Below are positions 1 to 4,422 of a stretch of 5,130 nt of DNA, piece after piece. This DNA comes from Methanomicrobiaceae archaeon (GTDB lineage Archaea; Halobacteriota; Methanomicrobia; Methanomicrobiales; Methanomicrobiaceae). The position numbers and the translations under genes are program-made. The notes beneath the pieces are model-generated. The model was not told where the DNA came from. It was given only the letters and a program-made list of their open reading frames with translations, and searched no databases. Location of the stretch: assembly GCA_030628325.1 (NCBI GenBank), contig DAOVRB010000109.1, positions 1 through 5,130 of the forward strand, written 5' to 3'. The first letter of the stretch is position 1. Every line of letters starts with the position of its first letter.

Positions 1-1
1 A

Positions 2-349
2 AAAGGTGCAGAATTATGGGCAGAAGAACTTATCAAATATGACAAAGTGCACTGGTGCTCATCAACATTCAAAGACTCAGTTCAGCTTCGCGAACGCCTC
101 AAAAGAATTGCAAAAAACACTGCAAGACCATTTGATGAAATCACAGATGACGGCACTATAGTATATGGCATTCTCAAACCCACAGGTCTGCTCCCGGAGA
201 TGGATAACAACCTGTATGAAGAATTTGACGACCATATAGAGCTGGCATGGTGGCTGCTTGCAGAGAATGCTGATGATTTTCCTGGCAAAAAAGAGGTAGT
301 CGAACGCTATCCTAACGGAGGAATGCTCGTGGAGGTCACACCATTATGA
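2..349 (+). CDS. C-terminal part of a probable COG2108-type radical SAM protein (5' end outside window)
   Basis: The reading frame is open from the first bases of the window to the TGA at 347-349, giving 115 visible residues, so the gene starts upstream. A GTG at 47 is not taken as the start because the frame and the family-like sequence continue before it (GAELWAEELIKYDKVHWCSS). The segment HWCSSTFKDSVQLRERLKR followed by a DGTIVYG strand resembles, from memory, the C-terminal region of archaeal COG2108 proteins, which are related to pyruvate formate-lyase activating enzymes. The CxxxCxxC cluster that would prove a radical SAM core is not in the window, so the family call rests on the tail alone and the substrate is unknown. 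The stop overlaps the uppS start by ATGA, and a GGAGGT ribosome site for uppS lies inside this gene, so the two are very likely co-transcribed and translationally coupled. Confidence 0.55.
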   Translation, partial: KGAELWAEELIKYDKVHWCSSTFKDSVQLRERLKRIAKNTARPFDEITDDGTIVYGILKPTGLLPEMDNNLYEEFDDHIELAWWLLAENADDFPGKKEVVERYPNGGMLVEVTPL

Positions 350-1134
350 CCCTGAGAAAATATGTTGATCTGCTGTACGAGAGGTACCTGAAAAAACAGT
401 GTATCCATGTCCCAAATCATATTGCAATAATACAGGACGGAAACAGGAGGTTTGCACGTATGAAGAAAGTAGATGTTTCTATGGGTCATCGCCTCGGTGC
501 GCAGACAACAGAACGTATGCTTGACTGGGCACAGGAATTTGGAATCAGACATATTACACTCTATACTTTTTCAACAGAAAACTTCAAACGTGAACATGAA
601 GAACTTGAAGAGCTTTTTGCTCTGTTTAAAGAGAAAATAACTGAAGTTACAACTGACAAAAGGGTGCATAAATACAGAATCCGGGTTAAAATTATTGGAG
701 ATAAAAGAATTCTTCCGGATGATCTCTGCGAGTGTATTGAAAAAGCAGAGACCGCAACAGAGGATTATAACAATTTTTACCTGAATGTTGCTCTTGCTTA
801 TGGAGGAAGAAACGAAATTGTGCTGGCAGCACGCTCAATTCTTACTGATGTAAAAAAAGGCATTCTCAATCCGGATGAAATTAAGATATCAACTGTTACA
901 GAACGTCTGCATGATGGCTTAAACCTGCCTCCGGTTGACTTAATCGTGCGTACAGGCAACGATAACCGGACATCCAACTTCCTGCCATGGCTTGCAAACG
1001 GGAATGAATCTGCGGTTTACTTCTGTGCACCCTACTGGCCGAATTTCAGGAAAATAGATCTGCTAAGAGGAATCAGAATATATGACCAGAGAGTCAGATC
1101 TTCTCATTTACCTAACGTGCGTGTCCGTAACTGA
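346..1134 (+). CDS. uppS: Cis-prenyltransferase (undecaprenyl/polyprenyl diphosphate synthase), catalytic type
   Basis: The 262-residue protein has the full cis-prenyltransferase motif set: HIAIIQDGNRRFAR at 25-38 with the catalytic Asp at D31, GHRLGA at 47-52, YTFSTENFKR at 73-82, NVALAYGGRNEI at 147-158, and RTGNDNRTSNFLPW at 202-215, which supplies R202, R208 and S210 for the isopentenyl diphosphate site. E221 is the likely Mg ligand. The enzyme condenses isopentenyl diphosphate onto an allylic primer in cis. In archaea the product is the polyprenyl carrier that becomes dolichyl-type phosphate for N-glycosylation. The ANGNESAVYFCAPYWPNF segment is of archaeal style. The C-terminus (QRVRSSHLPN) lacks the RxG motif that completes the active site in homodimeric enzymes, which suggests it needs a partner. 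The ATG at 346 is set by GGAGGT at 331-336. It overlaps the upstream stop by ATGA, and its 3' end overlaps the facing minus-strand homologue. Confidence 0.93.
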   Translation: MTLRKYVDLLYERYLKKQCIHVPNHIAIIQDGNRRFARMKKVDVSMGHRLGAQTTERMLDWAQEFGIRHITLYTFSTENFKREHEELEELFALFKEKITEVTTDKRVHKYRIRVKIIGDKRILPDDLCECIEKAETATEDYNNFYLNVALAYGGRNEIVLAARSILTDVKKGILNPDEIKISTVTERLHDGLNLPPVDLIVRTGNDNRTSNFLPWLANGNESAVYFCAPYWPNFRKIDLLRGIRIYDQRVRSSHLPNVRVRN

Positions 1135-1694
1135 TAATCCCTGAGAGCCCTTAAAAATTCCACTTTTCGAAACGATTTCCAGTTTACATCTGAAAAAAAC
1201 AATTCAGAGTAAACAGACTGCCAGATGAGAAAATCTGTCAGATGATCCCCGCTGGTTTTAATAACAAGATCCGGTTCATATTGAAAAGTAAGATATGATT
1301 CGATCAGGTGTTCATCAACCATGTCAGCATCAATTCCTTCTCTGGCCATCTCTCGTATACACCGTGTAATCTCCTCACGTCCACTCATACCAATCGCAAT
1401 AAGAACCTGCATCCCATCACCAGAAACTTCCTCTTTATCGTCGACATGTATTACAAGTCTGGCTATTGTGGATATCTTACGGATATTTTCCATATATTGC
1501 TCAATATTGGCAGGATTTTTTGTACTTATATGAAATGTCACAGTAGATATCCCTAAATCACAGCACCATAATGTAACGAGAAACGGATTATCAGGCGCAT
1601 CTGCTATATCCTTCTCAGTGAGCATGAAACAGATATTATGAGGTAATTTATTTAGCCTGTTCTTCAGGCACAACTCGTATAACCACCGTATCAT
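1104..1694 (-). CDS. Degenerate cis-prenyltransferase homologue, probable non-catalytic partner subunit (NgBR/Nus1-like role)
   Basis: The 196-residue protein is clearly related to UppS at its C-terminus: YEPDLVIKTSG at 139-149, LIWQSVYSELFFSDVNW at 156-172 with the acidic E164 kept, then EFLRALRDYQ at 179-188. VLIAIGMSGREEI at 97-109 matches the NVALAYGGRNEI segment. At the N-terminus, PHNICFMLTEKDI aligns with the catalytic DGN(R) loop, but the Asp, Gly and Asn are all gone, and the GHxxGA helix region is shortened. R194 of E. coli UppS is replaced by K146 and R200 is lost in a one-residue gap. At 196 residues it is well short of the roughly 240-260 usual for active enzymes. It should not be catalytic alone. 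The parallel is with eukaryotic NgBR, the non-catalytic half of a heteromer. I recall a heteromeric archaeal enzyme in Methanosarcina but cannot check it here. GAGGT at 1702-1706, 7 nt before the ATG, supports the start. The gene ends tail to tail with uppS. Confidence 0.82.
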   Translation of the reverse strand: MIRWLYELCLKNRLNKLPHNICFMLTEKDIADAPDNPFLVTLWCCDLGISTVTFHISTKNPANIEQYMENIRKISTIARLVIHVDDKEEVSGDGMQVLIAIGMSGREEITRCIREMAREGIDADMVDEHLIESYLTFQYEPDLVIKTSGDHLTDFLIWQSVYSELFFSDVNWKSFRKVEFLRALRDYQLRTRTLGK

Positions 1695-1758
1695 CGGATT
1701 AACCTCAGTTTTTTAGTAATATGGAGATGTTTGTTCTGGTGTACCGAATTTATCTATC

Positions 1759-1766
1759 ATTATATT
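1759..1766 (-). promoter_or_regulatory. Candidate TATA box for the degenerate cis-prenyltransferase gene
   Basis: Read on the minus strand, the sequence is ACAATATAATGA around an AATATAAT core. An archaeal start site is expected about 25 nt downstream, near 1737. That would leave a leader of roughly 40 nt carrying the GAGGT ribosome site at 1702-1706. The match is only moderate and the region is A/T-rich in general. Confidence 0.3.
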
Positions 1767-1801
1767 GTACAAACTGACATAAAAAACCATCAAAGTAAAA
1801 C

Positions 1802-1930
1802 TCAGGAGAATACATGCATAAATAAAAGGTTATTACATGCGGAACCAGACCCCTCAATGGCATTACCGATAAAGGAACGCCAATAATTAAACTCTTGTCT
1901 TATGTGGACCTGACTCCTGTCGAAAACCAC
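1802..1930 (-). other. Possible small ORF (42 codons) with strong ribosome site; function unknown, may be non-coding
   Basis: On the minus strand a GTG at 1930 is preceded by AGGAGGTG (1940-1947), a near-complete match to the anti-Shine-Dalgarno sequence, with GGAGGT ending 10 nt before the GTG. A TTG at 1936 is an alternative start. The frame runs to a TGA at 1802-1804 and lies 107 nt upstream of the degenerate cis-prenyltransferase gene on the same strand. The predicted peptide (RSQVHIRQEFNYWRSFIGNA and onward) is not recognised. Against coding: the two direct-repeat copies inside it differ by a one-base indel and are read in different frames, and the frame also extends upstream into npdG without a preferred start. 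Confidence 0.15.
1837..1918. repeat. Pair of imperfect direct repeats, 65 bp apart
   Basis: Copy one at 1837-1854 reads ATGCGGAACCAGACCCCT and copy two at 1902-1918 reads ATGTGGACCTGACTCCT. They agree at 14 positions with 3 substitutions and one single-base gap. On the minus strand the motif is AGGRGTCWGGTYC followed by CAT. Nothing else nearby continues the repeat, so it is either a remnant of a small repetitive element or a pair of protein-binding sites. No transposase or clear terminal inverted repeats are visible. Confidence 0.4.
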
Positions 1931-1957
1931 TATCAAAACCACCTCCTGAATTTTTTT

Positions 1958-1970
1958 CGAAATAAATATA
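1958..1970 (+). promoter_or_regulatory. BRE/TATA promoter of npdG
   Basis: CGAAA (1958-1962) directly precedes TAAATATA (1963-1970), a good archaeal BRE plus TATA-box arrangement. The expected start about 22-27 nt downstream of the box falls at about 1990-1995, at or just before the npdG ATG. The A/T core also reads TATATTTA on the other strand, so it might serve both directions. Confidence 0.5.
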
Positions 1971-1994
1971 CCACAGGGAAATGAAGAGTTATCT

Positions 1995-2642
1995 ATGATA
2001 GTAGGAATCATTGGTGGAACAGGTGGAATAGGAAAAGGTATGGCACTCCGTCTTTCACAGAATCATGAAGTAATTATCGGTTCACGTAAAGAGGAAAAAG
2101 CCTGTGCATCATGTGAAACATGTAAGGAACTTCTTCTGGAATTGGGGCTTCCATTCAATCTCACACCCACAACAAATCAGGGAGTAGTTGATCTCTCAGA
2201 TATTGTAGTATTCTCAATACCTGCTGAAACACTAAATTCAACAATCAATTCCTTAAAGAATCTTGAAGGTAAAATAATAATCAGCCTGATGAACCCGATG
2301 GAAAGGGATACCTACTTCAGGTACACACCACCGGAAGAAGGATCCGCCGCACAGCAGCTCCAGAAACTGCTCCCGGATTCGAAAGTTATCGCTGCCTTCA
2401 ATAATATACCTGCAAAAAAGTGGAGTCAACTATCCGAACCACTTGATTACTCCGTATGCGTCTGCGGAGATGATGACAAATCAAAAAAACTTGTAATGGA
2501 ACTTGTTAACAGTATTTCAAAGCTTGAAGCGCTTGATGCAGGACCACTTGCAATATCCGCTACAATTGAAGCAATAACACCTCTCGTCATCAATATTGCA
2601 AGGTTAAACAGGATGCATGACGTAGGCGTCTATTTTAGATAA
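1995..2642 (+). CDS. npdG: F420-dependent NADP reductase (F420H2:NADP+ oxidoreductase)
   Basis: The enzyme transfers hydride between reduced coenzyme F420 and NADP+ in the cytoplasm, giving methanogens NADPH for biosynthesis. The 215-residue length fits the family. The N-terminal Rossmann loop is GIIGGTGGIGKGMALRL (residues 4-20). T9 and the S30-R31 pair after the second strand sit where the family binds the NADP 2'-phosphate. Other family segments are SLMNPMERDTYF at 97-108, AAFNNIPAKKW at 133-143, and the C-terminal DAGPLAISATIEAITPLVIN at 181-200 followed by IARLNRMHDVGV. An unusual CASCETC at 37-43 forms CxxCxxC just after the NADP-phosphate site. No good ribosome site precedes the ATG, and the TATA box lies about 25-32 nt upstream, so the mRNA is probably leaderless. 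It is transcribed away from the degenerate cis-prenyltransferase gene. Confidence 0.9.
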   Translation: MIVGIIGGTGGIGKGMALRLSQNHEVIIGSRKEEKACASCETCKELLLELGLPFNLTPTTNQGVVDLSDIVVFSIPAETLNSTINSLKNLEGKIIISLMNPMERDTYFRYTPPEEGSAAQQLQKLLPDSKVIAAFNNIPAKKWSQLSEPLDYSVCVCGDDDKSKKLVMELVNSISKLEALDAGPLAISATIEAITPLVINIARLNRMHDVGVYFR

Positions 2643-2655
2643 TTACACCTGAATT

Positions 2656-2672
2656 GTGTGATCTCTTCACAC
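2656..2672 (+). other. Small inverted repeat after npdG
   Basis: GTGTGA (2656-2661) and TCACAC (2667-2672) are perfect 6-bp arms around TCTCT, beginning 14 nt after the npdG stop. No T-run follows directly, so it is not a classic terminator. It could be a 3' hairpin or a chance palindrome. Confidence 0.3.
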
Positions 2673-2690
2673 CACCCAACTATTTAGATT

Positions 2691-2715
2691 ATATAGGTAT
2701 TGAGGAATACTATAT
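2691..2715 (+). other. A/T-rich hairpin between npdG and gdhA
   Basis: ATATAGGTATT (2691-2701) pairs with AATACTATAT (2706-2715) around a GAGG loop, giving a 10-bp stem with one bulged G. It lies about 50 nt after npdG and about 185 nt before the gdhA promoter box. It may end the npdG transcript or be part of the control region. The sequence does not decide between these. Confidence 0.3.
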
Positions 2716-2786
2716 TATGTCATAACCACAAAATTCCATTATTGCAGAAGCATTTGTACATAAATGTTGAGATATCGAATGCGAAT

Positions 2787-2822
2787 AATCCGTATTTTGT
2801 AAATTTACAACAAAAACGGATT
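2787..2822. promoter_or_regulatory. Nested palindrome upstream of gdhA, candidate operator
   Basis: A perfect 14-bp palindrome, TTGTAAATTTACAA (2797-2810), sits inside perfect 7-bp outer arms AATCCGT (2787-2793) and ACGGATT (2816-2822). The two centres differ by only 1 bp. It lies about 40-75 bp upstream of the gdhA TATA-like box, where an archaeal activator, or an upstream-binding repressor, would sit. The dyad suggests a dimeric regulator. It does not match the GGAA-N6-TTCC or TGGTA-N6-TACCA forms I associate with NrpR. Confidence 0.45.
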
Positions 2823-2826
2823 CTCA

Positions 2827-2841
2827 GAGATTCAAAATCTC
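2827..2841. promoter_or_regulatory. Short inverted repeat between the palindrome and the gdhA promoter
   Basis: GAGATT (2827-2832), CAA, AATCTC (2836-2841) is a perfect 6-bp inverted repeat 20 bp upstream of the gdhA TATA-like box. It could be a second operator half of the same control region. The short arms make chance possible. Confidence 0.25.
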
Positions 2842-2860
2842 CTCCTGTTTAACACAATGC

Positions 2861-2869
2861 AAAAATATT
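2861..2869 (+). promoter_or_regulatory. Candidate TATA box of gdhA
   Basis: AAAAATATT lies about 45 nt upstream of the ATG. A start about 25 nt downstream would be near 2890 and leave a leader of about 20 nt that includes the ribosome site at 2900-2904. The box itself is a moderate match. Confidence 0.4.
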
Positions 2870-2899
2870 GCTCCTGCAAATAATCCAGTGAATATACCA

Positions 2900-2904
2900 G
2901 GTGA
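2900..2904 (+). promoter_or_regulatory. Ribosome binding site that fixes the gdhA start
   Basis: GGTGA matches the archaeal anti-Shine-Dalgarno sequence and is 5 nt before the ATG at 2910. It overlaps an in-frame GTG at 2901, which therefore cannot be the start it serves. This favours the ATG. Confidence 0.6.
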
Positions 2905-2909
2905 ATAAA

Positions 2910-4157
2910 ATGTCAGAAAACAACCCATTCGAAATGGCACAGAAACAGCTTTATGACTGTGCTGAAGTTCTCAAATTTGACTCAGATGTTGTCGGGATGC
3001 TTGAAAACCCAATGCGTCAGCTCCATGTATCTGTCCCTGTAAAAATGGACGATGGAACAACAAAGACATTCCCCGGATTCAGAGTGCAGTATAACGACGT
3101 ACTTGGTCCCTGTAAAGGTGGTATCCGCTTCCACCCCGAGGAAACAATTGACACAGTCAAGGCACTTGCAGCATGGATGACATGGAAGTGCGCACTTCTA
3201 AACCTGCCTCTTGGAGGCGGCAAAGGCGGTATCATCTGCAACCCAAAGGAATTATCAGAAGGAGAACTTGAACGTCTGAGCCGTTCATACATCAACTGTG
3301 TCTGGAAATTTATTGGTCCCGAGATTGATGTTCCCGCACCGGATGTTTACACAACACCACAGGTCATGGCATGGATGATGGACGAATTCTCAAAATTATC
3401 CGGTAAGAATCAGTTTGGGGTACTTACAGGCAAGCCTATTCCAATAGGCGGTTCAGCAGGCCGTGGCGATGCAACTGCAATGGGTGGAATGTACACAATC
3501 CGTGAAGCCGCAGAAGAACTGGGCATTGACCTTTCAAAGGCAACGGTTGCAGTACAGGGATTCGGAAATGCAGGCTCATTTGCAGCAACACTTGCAGAAG
3601 AACTCTTTGGTGCAAAAGTTGTAGCTGTCAGTGACTCAAAGGGTGGTGTCTATAACCCGGACGGTCTTAACCTTAAAGAAGTCATTAAACACAAGGCTGA
3701 GACAAGATCCGTAATTAACGCTCCAAACGCAGAAACAATCACCAACAATGAAGTCCTTGAACTTGATGTCGATATCCTGATTGCAGCAGCCCTTGAAAAT
3801 GCAATCACAAAAGAGAACGCAGGAAACATCAAGGCAAAAGTGCTTGCAGAACTTGCAAACGGTCCGACCACCCGTGAAGCAGATGAAATTCTCTTTGAGA
3901 AAGGTGTTCACACCATTCCTGACTTCCTTTGCAATGCAGGCGGAGTTACCGTATCATACTTCGAGATGGTTCAGAACATGTACATGTATTACTGGACAGC
4001 TGAAGAAGTCTATGAACGTCTCGACAAGAAGATGACAAAGGCGTACCACGAAGTCCTTTACGCATCAAAAAATCACAGCATTAACATGCGCAAGGCAGCA
4101 TACGTTGTAGCAGTATCTCGTGTTGTCGAAGCAATGAAACTTCGCGGCTGGGTATAA
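2910..4157 (+). CDS. gdhA: Glutamate dehydrogenase
   Basis: The enzyme catalyses the reversible reductive amination of 2-oxoglutarate with ammonia to glutamate, using NAD(P)H. Its 415 residues fit the hexameric archaeal/bacterial family. The dehydrogenase dimerisation domain holds GPCKGGIRFHP at 66-76 (substrate lysine K69), MTWKCALLNLPLGGGKGGI at 90-108 (K93 and catalytic-site K105) and VPAPDVYT at 141-148 (catalytic D145). PIGGSAGRGDATAMGG at 178-193 leads into the Rossmann domain with VAVQGFGNAGSFAA at 213-226 and AVSDSKGGVYNPDGL at 239-253. NGPTTREAD at 317-325 and PDFLCNAGGVTVSYFE at 337-352 are typical of the C-terminal part. NAD versus NADP preference cannot be read with certainty. All key residues are present. 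The ATG at 2910 is chosen over GTG 2901 because GGTGA at 2900-2904 is correctly spaced for it. The gene has its own palindrome-rich upstream region, so it is likely regulated separately from npdG. Confidence 0.95.
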   Translation: MSENNPFEMAQKQLYDCAEVLKFDSDVVGMLENPMRQLHVSVPVKMDDGTTKTFPGFRVQYNDVLGPCKGGIRFHPEETIDTVKALAAWMTWKCALLNLPLGGGKGGIICNPKELSEGELERLSRSYINCVWKFIGPEIDVPAPDVYTTPQVMAWMMDEFSKLSGKNQFGVLTGKPIPIGGSAGRGDATAMGGMYTIREAAEELGIDLSKATVAVQGFGNAGSFAATLAEELFGAKVVAVSDSKGGVYNPDGLNLKEVIKHKAETRSVINAPNAETITNNEVLELDVDILIAAALENAITKENAGNIKAKVLAELANGPTTREADEILFEKGVHTIPDFLCNAGGVTVSYFEMVQNMYMYYWTAEEVYERLDKKMTKAYHEVLYASKNHSINMRKAAYVVAVSRVVEAMKLRGWV

Positions 4158-4180
4158 ACCGGCTGAGAAATCATCAAAAA

Positions 4181-4190
4181 TTCTTTTTTA
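4181..4190 (+). terminator. T-rich terminator after gdhA
   Basis: TTCTTTTTTA begins 23 nt after the gdhA stop with no GC stem before it, as expected for archaeal T-tract termination. On the other strand a T6 run (plus-strand A6 at 4235-4240) could stop transcripts coming from the DUF89 gene. Confidence 0.5.
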
Positions 4191-4288
4191 TCAATTAAAT
4201 TATCAGTACAATTCTGATTTCGTACCCCTGCCAGAAAAAACTGTTTGAATTATTACTTTTAACAGACATCTCTCAGATTCAGTAAGAG

Positions 4289-4381
4289 CCTAAGCACCCG
4301 GCGTGTCTGGATCCCGCCTGATTTTTTCGGTGACGGTGACAATGGCCGGTCTCCGGCAGGTAGACTCAGGTAAGTCCAGAC
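4289..4381. other. GC-rich foldable element between convergent genes (possible ncRNA or palindromic repeat)
   Basis: This stretch is clearly more GC-rich than its A/T-rich flanks and folds on itself. Outer arms GTCTGGA (4305-4311) and TCCAGAC (4375-4381) are a perfect 7-bp pair. After an internal loop, CCTGA (4317-4321) pairs with TCAGG (4366-4370). Inside is a perfect hairpin GCCGG-TCT-CCGGC (4345-4357) and a tandem GGTGAC repeat (4329-4340). An alternative stem, GGCG (4300-4303) with CGCC (4315-4318), leads into T6 at 4322-4327 and resembles an intrinsic terminator. No ORF with a start codon uses it on the plus strand. The pairing works on either strand, so orientation is open. It matches no riboswitch, tRNA or SRP RNA that I recognise. 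Confidence 0.4.
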
Positions 4382-4391
4382 TATCTATAAT

Positions 4392-4404
4392 CTGATTAAA
4401 TCAG
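4392..4404. other. Small palindrome at the end of the DUF89 gene
   Basis: CTGATTAAATCAG is a perfect 6-bp inverted repeat around one A, 18 nt beyond the DUF89 stop on the minus strand. It may be a 3' hairpin of that transcript, or an upstream site for a minus-strand RNA from the GC-rich element. Confidence 0.25.
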
Positions 4405-4422
4405 TTCAGTGCTCTATATTTC

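Noticed and set aside
47..349. GTG at 47 as the start of a 100-residue protein
   Set aside because: The frame is open to the left edge with family-like sequence before the GTG, so this is the tail of a longer gene.
1308..1556. Open frames on the plus strand inside the degenerate cis-prenyltransferase gene
   Set aside because: The minus-strand frame has clear family motifs. The plus-strand frames are low-complexity Ser/Ile-rich or Cys/His-rich shadows without ribosome sites.
1104..1694. The degenerate cis-prenyltransferase as a decaying pseudogene
   Set aside because: It has an intact frame, a good ribosome site and selective retention of the C-terminal half motifs, which fits a specialised subunit better than random decay.
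2901..2909. GTG at 2901 as the gdhA start
   Set aside because: It lies within the GGTGA ribosome site that is correctly spaced for the ATG at 2910, and the added residues MNK have no family support.
2643..2909. NrpR-type nitrogen operator upstream of gdhA
   Set aside because: Neither GGAA-N6-TTCC nor TGGTA-N6-TACCA is present. The palindrome found has a different sequence.
3017..3911. Minus-strand open frames within gdhA
   Set aside because: They oppose strongly conserved glutamate dehydrogenase motifs and have no recognisable content.
4263..4373. Short plus-strand frame through the GC-rich element
   Set aside because: It has no start codon or ribosome site and ends quickly. The base pairing explains the sequence better.
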